Shown: positions 38,300 to 49,365 of the stretch, one piece after another | Layout: each line of letters begins with the position of its first letter | How positions within the stretch are numbered: the first letter of the stretch is position 1 | Source of the DNA: Lottia gigantea | Taxonomy: Eukaryota > Mollusca > Gastropoda > Lottiidae | DNA length: 64,000 nt | Direction: 5' to 3' | NCBI RefSeq assembly: GCF_000327385.1 | Contig: NW_008709380.1 | Location: 2,032,552-2,096,551 of the forward strand | Program-made: the position numbers and the translations under genes | The notes under the pieces: generated by a model | Seen by the model: the letters and a program-made list of their open reading frames with translations, nothing else | What the model was told of the DNA's origin: nothing | The model's database searches: none

Positions 38300-40683
38300 A
38301 TGGACAAACAGAGTAATTCATCCAGAATCCCAAGGGAGCTTCTTCATGCTCAAAATGAGAGATTGTCTTCAAAACATATCCAAACACTCTCATTTTTACA
38401 AGAAATGGCTGATGAGAATAAAGACTTGAAATTTAGAATAAAACAACTCGAGGTCAGCTTTAGCAAATACCTTATCTAGTTATCTTCCCTTTATAAGGAA
38501 AAAAGAACTTTGGAAATGAAACTTTCTTTATGTTTCTTCTTTGAAACAGGTTCTGACTCGAATCACAAGTTTGAATAACTAGGAATAAGGGAACTTGTTA
38601 CTTATGCCTAAGATTTATAAAGCTAAAACTAATTTGATATGCCTATATGACCTGGAAATGAATGGCAAGTCAAATGTAATGTGATATCTGTATTAGCAAT
38701 TTGATAGACTAAAAAAAAGTGTAACCAAGAAACTTTTGAAGATGTGCTGGTCTTAACCCTTTGAACCCTGAGTGTAAATGAATTATAAGAACATATACCC
38801 TGAACTCCAAGTAATAAATGTAGAAGCGTATGATGTTAACATTGAATGACGTCACTTAGCAATGGCCGGTATACCAACTGCTCGGGTATATATTGCGTTA
38901 GTGTTTGGTCGCTAGAGTTGAAAGGTTAAGGCCATGGTTCGGCATTTTCGGGGTTGATTTGATTATTGAATATATTGCATAACATCTACTTAAAATTTCT
39001 TTCAGGCTGAACAAATAAAATGTGAAGAGTTCCATTCATTAGCTGATGAAAGTAAAGAAAGAATGAGAATTTTGCAGGAAGAATATTTGAGAAAACAAGA
39101 TGAATTTAATGCTGAACTTGCTGAAAAACACAAGGCAGAGGTAAGTGTGGCTTGACCAAAAATGTTTCATATTCTTCAATTTTTCTCTTTTTAGGATTGT
39201 AGAAAAAAACATGGCCAATTTATTGACCCTATGTCCATCCGTTTAACAAAAAAATTATCAGAAATATTATTAGACTACAAATTTCCGTTTTCTTAAACTA
39301 TTGTTGTTATAAATTTCAGTTGATGAAAGTTGTTGGTGAGAAGTTAGATCAAGAAAAATATTACTTAGAAGAAATTGTTAAAGTAAATAAGTGTAGAGTT
39401 AAATTATTATTTGATGCTCATCGTTTTGCTTAATAATTCTGAGGAATTGAAATGTTTTTTAACTAAACAATGATCATCTCGGGTTTCGAAATATTTTGTC
39501 CAGAAAACAATTATTTCAGAAATTATAATAAAATTTTTGAGGTTGCATTACACTTTAATGTCTTTTTTTAGATGAGAGATGAAATAGATGACTTAGAGAG
39601 AATAAATGAATCATTAATTATTAGTAATAAAGAATTAAACCAAGCTGATGATCAATTACCAGTAAGTTATTTTTATTTTCTGTTTCATCATAGCTATAAA
39701 TAATATCTGAAAACGTATAGGGATGAGGCCTTGAAATAGGTGCTTTTTCAGCTGATAAAGCTCAATTTTAGCTATCTGCTTCTCTCTTCTAATTCAATGT
39801 CAAGGTTTGGTTCTCCTGCAAGCTAGCAGACATCAGTGCAAATGGTAATGAAAAAGCAATGTAACTATTATGTCTTCAGATAATTTTGAAGTATGTTTTG
39901 TAATGTTTAATATACAAGAAAATAATGTCATATTTTTGAAACCACTTGTATTGTGTGAGATGTTCAAAGTAAATCAAAATAGGTAATAATTAATTCAATT
40001 ATTTATTTCAGTTGGCTTTGGCGAAAGTGAAAAATTTAGAAAGTGAACTTGAAGAGTGTACTTTGGAGAAAAATGAACTTAGAGAAGAAGTGAGTGATAG
40101 AATCAAACAATTACAAGATTTATTGAGTTTAAAAGACAATCACGAGAGACTTCTACAAGATTTGCAGGAAGCCAAACAAAAGAATTCTGAATTGCAATAT
40201 AAAATCATTAAATTAGAAAAAGATTTGAAACAAGCTGAAGTTGATAAAGAACAGCAAGAAATGGCAGATCAACTCAGATCAAAGTTAGAAAAAGTTGTAA
40301 AGGAACGCGACGTGAAGAGTGAAATGGTTCGTGAACAAAGTAGTTTAATAGACAGTTTAAAAGATAAACTAGAACAATACAGAAATTCTTTCATTCGATG
40401 CCAGAATGAAAAAGAAAATTTAATATTGGAATATAATGAACTTTTAACAGAATTAAATCAGGTGCGAAAACAACTAGCCAAGAAAGATGGGTCCTCATTT
40501 AAAGATTTTGTTGGTTTGAAACGTGAGATTAAAACATTACGATACCAAAATGAAGATCTTAAAGAATTACTTACTACTCCATCCAATACCAATTTACCAA
40601 ATATAACAACCAAAGATAATATGCCAAGAAGAAAATCCTCTACCGCGTCATTGAAGAATATTAAAAGCATAACCTACCAATAA
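38300..40683 (+). CDS. Uncharacterised coiled-coil protein (370 aa)
   Basis: Five exons, all in phase 0: 38300-38452, 39006-39140, 39320-39382, 39572-39661, 40012-40683; 1113 bp, 370 residues plus TAA. The N-terminus is MDKQSNSSRIPRELLHAQNE; nearly all of residues 30-320 is predicted coiled coil with regular Leu/Ile heptads, e.g. LQEEYLRKQDEFNAELAEKH, AKVKNLESELEECTLEKNEL, SSLIDSLKDKLEQYRNSFIR and DFVGLKREIKTLRYQNEDLK. The last 40 residues are Ser/Thr- and Lys-rich. The exon 1 donor GTCAGC is weak, but skipping it gives an early stop, and the junction keeps the heptad register. Length and style resemble CCDC-type ciliary or centrosomal proteins, but I could not assign an orthologue. Start: first ATG of the open exon. 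Confidence 0.75.
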
Positions 40684-41039
40684 ACATTAGCCTCCTTTAA
40701 TTTATTCTAATTTATGCATTTAATTTACATTATAAATAAGGAATAGAATCGTTTGATAAAATTTTATGCTAAATGCTTATTGTTAGAATTGTATGTAGCC
40801 TATATTTTATTTCCTTAAATTGTTATAAGAATAATTCTTATTAGTTACGTTTTAAAAGGGATCCAGCTGTCTAAACATTTGCTCTACTAGTTGAATTAAT
40901 TTCAGCTATTCCATGTCATTTTTGTCATATTGTACAGTAGAAAATAGCTTGCCAGGAAGGTAATATACGCCCACCGGCAGCTTTGATTATGAATAACAAT
41001 ATTTGGCAGTACAGTAATAATTACCAGTATAAAATATTC

Positions 41040-41460
41040 AACCTTAAGTCATACACTTCTTTTCCACTTTTTGAGGTGATACAGAATAATATTACCAAGT
41101 TTCGAAAAAATCTGTTTACAGGTTGTTTACAGGCTAAAACTGAATGCGTTTTTAAGAACATGGGCAATAGCTTATACATAATACTTTTAAATTCTTCTGA
41201 TTTCCAATAGGGTTCATCCTTAGGTGATAACTAACACTCACACCAAGTTTCATGAAAATCTGTCAAGAATTGCGCCTTGTAGAGCGTTCACAAGCATTTC
41301 AAGAAACGGGGCAATGACCCATACTAATTATTTTTCGATTTGTCTGATTTTCAATAGGTTACATCCTCATAACAAGTTTTGTCGAAATGAGTCAAGAATT
41401 GTGCCTTCTAGAGTTTTTACGAGCAATTGTGAATCGACTGACGAAAATGACGCAATACAC
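41040..41460 (+). repeat. Degenerate repeat with CAAGTTTC-GAAAATCTGT motif, three units
   Basis: Three diverged units of about 130-170 bp share ACCAAGTTTC, GAAAATCTGTCAAGAATTG and GCCTT-TAGAG (near 41,090, 41,240 and 41,375). The unit style is typical of dispersed repeats in mollusc genomes, where similar AAGTTT-GAAAATC motifs abound; this is recollection, not a search. A run of ten C follows at 41,461. Confidence 0.5.
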
Positions 41461-41744
41461 CCCCCCCCCCATTTCCTTAGGGTGTTGACACTCTGATGTT
41501 ATAAGGACAAGAATGGCACTTTCATGAATCTTCTTAATGACGAGTTTTGCCCGCAAATAAAATTCTAAAGCAATAGGACAAAGAGCTTATCCAATAGCTG
41601 CATCAAGGATATTATGGGCTAATAAAAAAAAATTCAGAATTGGAAATTTATTTAGCAAAATAAAGATAGGTAACTGATAAAGCAGTTATAAGAACAAGAA
41701 TGACATAATAAAGAAAATCTACTGAAACAATATAATTTGATCAA

Positions 41745-42660
41745 AGCATCACATATTTATATAAGTTTAAACATAGCAGCACGTTTACATAAGTTTAAAC
41801 ATAGCATCACATGTTAATATAAGTTTAAACATAGCATCACATGTTAATATAAGTTTAAACATAGCATCACATGTTAATATAAGTTTAAACATAGCATCAA
41901 ATGTTTATATAAGTTTAAACATAGCATCACATGTTAATATAAGTTTAAACATAGCATCACATGTTAATATAAGTTTAAACATAGCATCACATGTTTATAT
42001 AAGTTTAAACATAGCATCACATGTTAATATAAGTTTAAACATAGCATCACATGTTTATATAAGTTTAAACATAGCATCACATGTTTATATAAGTTTAAAC
42101 ATAGCATCACATGTTTATATAAGTTTAAACTTAGCATCACATGTTAATATAAGTTTATATATCTGCTTGATTTTAGCATCAAATTCTACTGACATACATA
42201 TAAATTTTTGTATCAGTTTGATCATGGCATCACATTTATATAAGTATGTATATCTGTTTGATCATAGCATCACATTTATTTAAATTTATATCTGTTTGAT
42301 CATAGCATCACATTTATTTAAATTTATATCTATTTGATCATAGCATCACATTTACAGAAATTGACATATCAGTTTGATCATAGCATTACATTTATTTAAA
42401 TTTATATCTGTTTGATCATAGCATCACATTTATTTAAATTTATATCTGTTTGATCATAGCATCACATTTATTTAAATTTATATCTGTTTGATCATAGCAT
42501 TACATTTATTTAAATTTATATCTATTTGATCATAGAATCACATTTATATAAATTGATATATTAGTTTGATCATATCATCACATTAATTTAAATTTCTATG
42601 TCAGTTTGATCATAGCACCACATATTATCTTATTGAAGTATTTATATCGCTTTGATTATG
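41745..42660. repeat. Compound satellite: 30-bp array followed by about 38-bp array
   Basis: From about 41,755 to 42,160 there are some 14 nearly identical 30-bp units AAGTTTAAACATAGCATCAC plus ATGTTAATAT. From 42,170 to 42,660 the period changes to about 38 bp, with CTGTTTGATCATAGCATCAC plus ATTTATTTAAATTTATAT. Both share CATAGCATCACAT, so the second array probably arose from the first or the reverse. The GTTTAAAC palindrome recurs every 30 bp. Confidence 0.92.
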
Positions 42661-43629
42661 GCATCACAAATTTATATCAATTCCTATAATAATAATCATT
42701 GGGTATCAAAACAATAAGTACGGATAAACAAACAAATAAATTGGGATAAGTTACCTCCTAAATGTGGTGTACATTTCTATTGGAAAAATATGCTTATTTC
42801 TGAAGACATATCATTAAAATTTGGTGTCATTTCATTAACAATGCATCATAATAAACTCAATGTAGACAATGAACCATCACAGTCTTCGATTATAAAGTAA
42901 AAATAATATAAGTACTATTTGCACATTAGTACATCTTAACAGTTATAAGAGATAATTCTAGCAACAAAAAAACAGAAGAGTAGTGCCAAGTTATCATTTA
43001 ATTACAATATATATCAAAATAATATATCATTCATGAGTTTCAGTGAACTTTGCCATTAATTCATATGTCTAGTAAAGGAGAATAGGTATCACTTTCCTTA
43101 TATGGCACGACCTACAAAGTATGTCTATTATTATGGACTAAAAATTGTAATTCTATGGAACTAAGGAACACAGTGGGTATATGATCTTTAGATATTGTTG
43201 TATTTGAAATATTCGCTGCAACCCAACAAAGCTTATTATAGGTAGAGAATAAATGTCTCAAAATCTCACCTAACAATTTTGAAAAAAAAAAACCCAAAAA
43301 AAAAACAACCTGCCAGTGCTGTATATTATCAAATTCTAACAAGTGCTTTAAGTATACATAAACAAAATATAACATGGCAACAAGGTAAGGCACACAATAA
43401 TGAAAATAACAGATCTTTAAGCAAATTTTTAAAACACTTATCACAAATAATGTGGAATGGCAACACAACAAAATTGTTTGAATTGTAGATTGACAATGCA
43501 TTTGTTCAAAAAAATTCTACTCTAATTTGCCAATCTTTATACAAAACCTGTACACATAAACAGATCTATTTGGTTTTTGCTTAACAAAGTGAACATTAAA
43601 TTTCACCACTCATTCTGGAACAGACTGCC

Positions 43630-43945
43630 ATAGACCTTATTCACACCTCGATTTTGAAACACTAAAAGCGAGGTTCATAACTCATATTAGGTCATCCATT
43701 GAGAAGATGGAGACGTCATATAAATGAATAGCCTATGTGACGTTACTGAGCACCCAAACCGAGAAAATAGGCTTAAAACTGCCCTTGCTCAATAATGTGT
43801 GAAGGTAAACTCCATCTGTAAGTATCATTACATAGCTTAATAAAGATGGGGATTTTACTGCAGTGACACGCGTTACCTTTGTTTGTTTATGAACTCCGTT
43901 CTGGCTGATGAGCCTCATTCTGGCTGATGCGTGAATAAGGTCTAT
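43630..43945. mobile_element. MITE, family C
   Basis: About 316 bp with terminal inverted repeats ATAGACCTTATTCAC (left) and its exact inverse GTGAATAAGGTCTAT (right). The flanks allow a short TA-type target duplication, but this is not certain. The interior has no coding capacity; a short open frame across it is accidental. Single copy in this window. Confidence 0.8.
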
Positions 43946-44668
43946 TATTAATTGAATGGACCAAAAGGATCTTGTAGTCAACTCAAAGCCTGAAGTGTGC
44001 ACAGCATAATATTCCTTTGATTTTAATGATCTCTAATTTAAGTACAGTATGGGTGAAATTGAGAATATGGCAAGACAATTGAGTATCTCTTCACAAATAT
44101 AAATTTTACCTTTGACTTTTCTGTCTTTCAAGTGAGAAAATACAAAAAACAGCCACAGAATATAGTGCAACAGATCTTCCAAAATGTGACTGTAAATTTA
44201 CAGTTAAATGTGAACAACAGAAAAATAATATCATTATCTTGAATTTTTAATAGATTGGTTTGTTTGAATTTAGAATTAAGTCTATACTATTTATCAGTAT
44301 TTTGATATATTTAGTGGATTTTGTCACTTTTACACCATGAGATAACTGCCAATAATATATCAATTTTAAGCAATATATGAATAATATCAAAGCATAATGG
44401 GAAGAATATAGAGGTAGCTTTCTACCAGCCTACTGGCCAAGAAATTTCTTTGTATATATTGCTAGCTTCAATTTTTTCCTGAAATCATCCAAAGAATAAA
44501 TATTGTTTATTTCAAAAAATTTTGTAGTCTTCATCTAATCTCTTCCTAGTTACTTCATTCAATGGTTAATGTATTCATTAAGGATACACCTAACTCCATT
44601 TTAACAGAAAACAGATCTGTATCTTATTGACAAATTCTATGGCCTGATGAAAATAATAATAAATGTAT

Positions 44669-47600
44669 TCAAGTATCATCTATAGGTTTAAATACACCAT
44701 TTTGCACTAGACAACTATAATGAGTATAATTATATTTATATAGGTAATCTACCAATTTCCCTGCTATCACTTTACCACTTGATAAACCTGAAAAGTAATA
44801 ATGAATACATTTAATTTCTGTCAAATTTTAATGTAATAATGATTCAGTTTCATCAATAAAAAAAACCTCTGCCAATATGAAATTTTTGCTTTAATTTTGA
44901 GAACACTGGCAATCGGACCACAAAAAGAAAAATAACATTTAGTATGCTTTAAGGAAAAGATTCTTAAATAATAAAATGTGTTATACTACAGTAACAAATC
45001 ATTGAAAACTGTTTAGTTCGCTAACTGGGAAAGCCCGGATTAGTTTTGATTACAAGTCAAGATGCAGGTATAGAATATACTAAATACACACAACTTATCA
45101 TGCATTAATAGATATTGATAAACATGTTAATAATATTAGAATGATGGTGATAACTAGATACAGAAGAGCAGAGGAATACATACACAACAATAGATGCATT
45201 AAAAATGTTGATAAACTTGATCAGATCTGTTAATAATTCAAACATAAAAAAACCATTTAAACTGGTATTTTTTGTGATTGAAACACTATTCCAGATATAT
45301 CAATTTTATAATTCACTCTTATTCATTACTATCATTGATAGATGATAGTCAAAAGTAAAAATTGGTATAAATATCCTAATCTCTTTAAAACATAATGCGA
45401 TAAAAAAAAAAGAGTTTCTAGATATCAACTTGTTTCCCTTACAGTGAGTCATAACAAAGAGACCCTATTTTAACAACTAAATACTAAATTGAACAATAAC
45501 ATGTCATATCAAACAACTAAAGGTTATTTCAGATATAAATAATGACATATATTCCACACTAAATGTTAAAACTACACTAATAATCTAATACAATTAAATA
45601 TACAATGTTACCAAGTATAATTAGCTAACATTATACATGAAAAGCTGGCATGCATGCATTCATGTTATTTCAATCACACAGCACAGACTAAAATATAGAA
45701 TCATGCAGTGAAAATATGAATAAGCTAAATTGATTTTAATTATAATGTTATGAAAACATGCTGCTTTCCTTCTGATCTCTGAAAACCATTTTTTGACAGA
45801 ATCTGATTCCAATTAATACATTTCTAATATTTTTTATGATCTTTAAGTCCATCAATTCCACATTTATATTTCTATGTATGTCTCTTCTATGTATTGTGGA
45901 GTCTCAAGACGAGTCCATCTTCAACTGTGAGCTGTGACTACTATTACTGATTACCTTAGCTAAAAAATTCCTATTCTGAGAATAAGATATGATTGTTCAA
46001 ACGGAGAGCAACTAGGTCCCATCAGAAATGTTCCATTAAATATTACTGCATGCATATATGTTAATGATGCACATCTAATAAGCTTATATGTTAAAAAATA
46101 GCTATCAGTAGGTAGAAAAAATATTTAAGAGCATAAGTTAATAGTAAGTAGTAAAAGAGCTAAAAATTGAAAACAAGACAAAATACCTTCTAGGAAACAA
46201 GTTGTAGAGTTCTCCAACCTGAGTAATAACAAAAATGAATCAGACTTGAATTCAAGGCCAGGATATTAATGAAATTAATGTAAGCTTATTCCTACTGAAT
46301 GATATCATTTAACTTCACACTTGGACAGAATGTTTCAATCAAATTTATGGAAATGTGTGAGTGATATTTAATGCAAACAAAATGTTAAATCTTTCAAGAC
46401 TTACCTAATTTGACACTCATGTTTTCTATTGTTCTCAAAGCTTCAGAGATCTGTGAAGGAGATTCAGCCATGACCTCTATTTCTCCAACTTGAAAACCAT
46501 GATCAGTCATGTCCAGATCTATTTCACAACCATTCAAGCTATATGTTTTTCTTGTTGTTGTAATCTTAGCAAATTCTATCACTTTAGCTGTTTGTATCAA
46601 ACCAGACAGTTGATTAGAAGACACCCCCAATTTCTTCTTCAAGAATTGCAGGATATCAGTATTATTGGTAAGTTCCTGGTATTTAGTAGAATGATCAAAT
46701 ATGGGACTATTTGGCACCGGTATTTTCATCTGATAGTCATTATTTCTTTTTCTCAACCAACAATCAGATAAAGTTAAGGAATAATCATCATCATCAAAAT
46801 ATATATCAGTAAATGTTTTTGTGCTCTTCGCTTTGGCTCCTAACTTCACCAATAAGGGTTCTGTTTCTGAATTGATTGTGAATTTTCTTTCCACTTCAAC
46901 CGGAACAGAAGGAATAAGTGGGACCTTGGCAGACAAAACTTCAGATGTTTTAGACTGGACTGTTGATGATTCAGTGGGAACATAAGAGGAAGATGTTTGA
47001 GTATTAAGTGTTGATTGTTCTTCAATAACAACCCATTCATTACTAATATCTTCAGTTTCTGTTGGTTTGGTCTTCAGACTCTTTGATGCAGTCTGTGAAA
47101 AGTTTTGTTCTAAAGTGGAAGTATGAGTTGAACTTTTTGTTTCTGCTTCAGTAAAAAGTTCCTTAGAGATGACATCTTCTGTGTTGTTGTTATATTTACC
47201 TATATCAAAGGAAAGATGTGAGAATTCTTTCTTTTGTGGAGATCTATCTTCCAGATCATAATCTAATGGTTTATTCAATGTGACTTCTACGGTGTTTGTC
47301 TCTCTCTTGGGTGATTTTCCAATATTCATAGACAAAGATGATACTTCAGTCATATTCTCTAATTGAAAATCTTTATGTTTGTTAACAGTAAGAGTTGATG
47401 TTACGCTAGTCTTTCGTTCTTTCTGTTCAACATGTTTGATAGTACTAGATCCATGATCTTTATGTTTGACATCTTCCAATGCCCAGGCTCTAATTGCAAA
47501 ACCTGGAGTGAAATATGGTCTGACCTCTTCATCAGTCTTGATTGGTGATGATGCTTTTATACTTATCTCATCTTCTACTGGTGAATTTCCAGAAAAGACA

Positions 47601-47872
47601 TCTGAGTCGGAATGTTGTGGACTGGTGATGTCAATTGAAACTTTATTTTCCATGTGGATACTGGTTGTACTAAATACAGCCTGATCAATATCCTCTTCAG
47701 TTAAAAATGTTGGTGATCTACTCGATGCCATACTGGAAGCAGCAATTTCCGTGTCTATTCTTAACTCATCTCTAACAGATCCATTCAAAGCACCACCAGA
47801 TTTTTTCATTTGATCTCTTTGGGGAGATTTTAGTTTTCTCTCTGATCTATCAACAAAACTCTCCATTTTCAT
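44669..47872 (-). CDS. THTPA: Thiamine-triphosphatase-like CYTH protein with long N-terminal extension
   Basis: CYTH-fold phosphatase; animal THTPA hydrolyses thiamine triphosphate to the diphosphate in the cytosol. Two coding exons, 47872-46405 and 44787-44669, joined in phase 1: 528 residues plus TGA. The CYTH domain starts near residue 324 with PVEVERKF, giving the family signature ExExK (E326, E328, K330), then TFTDIYFDDDDYSLTLSDCW, LRKRNNDYQMKIPVP and DLDMTDHGFQVGEIEV. Exon 2 supplies LSSGKVIAGKLVDYLYKYN, aligning with the human C-terminus. Human THTPA is 230 residues with the domain at its very start; here about 325 Ser/Thr/Glu-rich, probably disordered residues precede it, including a LIR-like EWVVIEE at 279-285. 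Acceptor-like TTTCAG at 47,902 implies a 5' UTR intron. The enzyme assignment is firm at family level; substrate is inferred. Divergent to the zinc-finger gene. Confidence 0.86.
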
Positions 47873-49365
47873 GTAGGTCTTTCAATTATTTAATGTGATC
47901 TCTGAAAGTTAGATGAAAAGTTGATGATTAATATTGTATGATGTATATTTTGATCAACAAGTAGCCCTAGATGACAAAGCATTGTGAGCTCTTCTCTGCA
48001 ACTCATACCTAATTCATAAGCACAGCCACTACCTTCAACTTCAAGTCTTATCCTACAGTCTACACCAGTGCCAAGGTCTAACCATCTATTTTCATGCAGT
48101 TGCACATGGACATAGATCAAGGGGCAACTTTATTACGAGAAAACTTTCCCACTGCTGAGATAAACAAACACAAAAACTATGGGGTACCGTACCCCACCCC
48201 TCTCACTTTCATTTAACATAGGAAAAGAATTGTGAACCCCTATGGCAATTCTGCGGCCCCAACTAGAACCACATTCCCACCCTCACCTAATGATTCATAG
48301 GATCACCAATGACCGTCTTGAACTAATTAACTTATGTAAAAATTCGTCTGCAAACTTCATTTCCGGTTAAAAACCTGTCACGTTTTTTCTATGGTTCAGT
48401 TCAAAAAGCTTTATTCTGGGATGGATCTTTATCAAATGACATCATAAAATAGAGTGCATTAAACCGATTCGATGAATATATAATGGAGCACTTTCAACTT
48501 ACGCTCAATTGTGTTGAATTTAAAAATACTCTAAATTTTCCACCGGGAACTTGTTTACACAAACCGCCATCTTGTGAAGATATCCCAGAAGCCATGATTA
48601 ATGAAAAAAAATTAATAAATGGGATAATATTTAAGTTTAATCAGCATTATATTGGGTTTACAAAATCATAATTTTTTTTAAAATGTCGTTGGATAATGCC
48701 ATTATTAGATTTTTTGTCTTTTTAAAGAACATTGAATTAAGAAAACAAGAGTTATTTCCCTTAGATCATATACATTTTTAGGAAAAAATATCTCTAAAAT
48801 CAATTCTTTAAAACAAAATCAATTAATGAATATAATGCAGTTATAGAAAATGTATAAAAAAAGAAAACATAAGTAATGGTAATGTGAAAAACAAGTGGAT
48901 TTTGATTGGCCTATATCGCGGAGTGATACCAGTATATGCTTCCGCGGAATAATTTCAGGGTTATTTGACAATTTGGAAGAAAATTATCCGCGAAGGAATT
49001 TCATGAATCCGCGAAGTAACCATTCTCTTTGAATCCGCGAAGTAGGTACATTTCATTATCCGCGAAGCATCTGTCAAAATCTGTCAGTTCAGACTGCAAA
49101 TCATGATGTACAGTAACAGATTTTGGCAGCGAAACTCGTCTTTTCGCTGTTATTTCTAACCTACTTTATAGACTGTCTATTTTTAGCTGGTAATATATGC
49201 AGGCCCTAAGTACTGAACATTATTTGTAAATGTTCGAGTACAAGACGCACCTGTCTATGAACGCAGCAGTTTGTTTGATGGGAGAGCTAAAAGAGACACA
49301 TGCCGTGGTAAATTAAGTAACTATATTTTCGAATTTTTTTTATCTTATCTTAGGTTACTTGGAAA
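47873..49365. promoter_or_regulatory. Divergent promoter interval: CYTH gene / zinc-finger gene
   Basis: 1.5 kb. CYTH side: a possible 5' UTR exon border near 47,902. Middle: YY1-like ACCGCCATCTTG at 48,563-48,575. Zinc-finger side: the CCGCGAA box cluster at 48,915-49,075, then TTATCTTAG at about 49,351, a likely acceptor for the first coding exon. The minus-strand open frame at 47,890-48,120 has no recognised domain. Confidence 0.5.
48915..49075. promoter_or_regulatory. Cluster of six CCGCGAA/CGCGGAA boxes
   Basis: Within 160 bp: ATATCGCGGAGT, CTTCCGCGGAAT, TTATCCGCGAAGG, GAATCCGCGAAGT (twice) and TTATCCGCGAAGC. The spacing is irregular (about 20-55 bp), unlike a minisatellite, and the CpG-rich boxes stand out in very AT-rich DNA. 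They end about 290 bp before the zinc-finger start codon. They could be transcription-factor sites or the remnant of a repeat. Confidence 0.5.

Larger units (their letters stand above)
40684..44668. other. Intergenic between the coiled-coil gene and the CYTH gene (tail to tail)
   Basis: Contains a degenerate repeated block (41,040-41,460), a large satellite (41,745-42,660), A-rich runs near 43,280 and a MITE (43,630-43,945). The open frames at 43,112-43,501 show no recognisable domain. 43,946-44,668 is AT-rich with TTTATT near 44,510, a possible minus-strand poly(A) signal for the CYTH gene. Confidence 0.5.

Noticed and set aside
41745-42660. Possible CRISPR array
   Set aside because: 30-bp units follow each other directly with no spacers; plain tandem repeat.
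47890-48120. 76-codon minus-strand open frame just upstream of the CYTH gene
   Set aside because: Considered as an extra coding exon, but it is not joined in frame by a good splice site and shows no domain.
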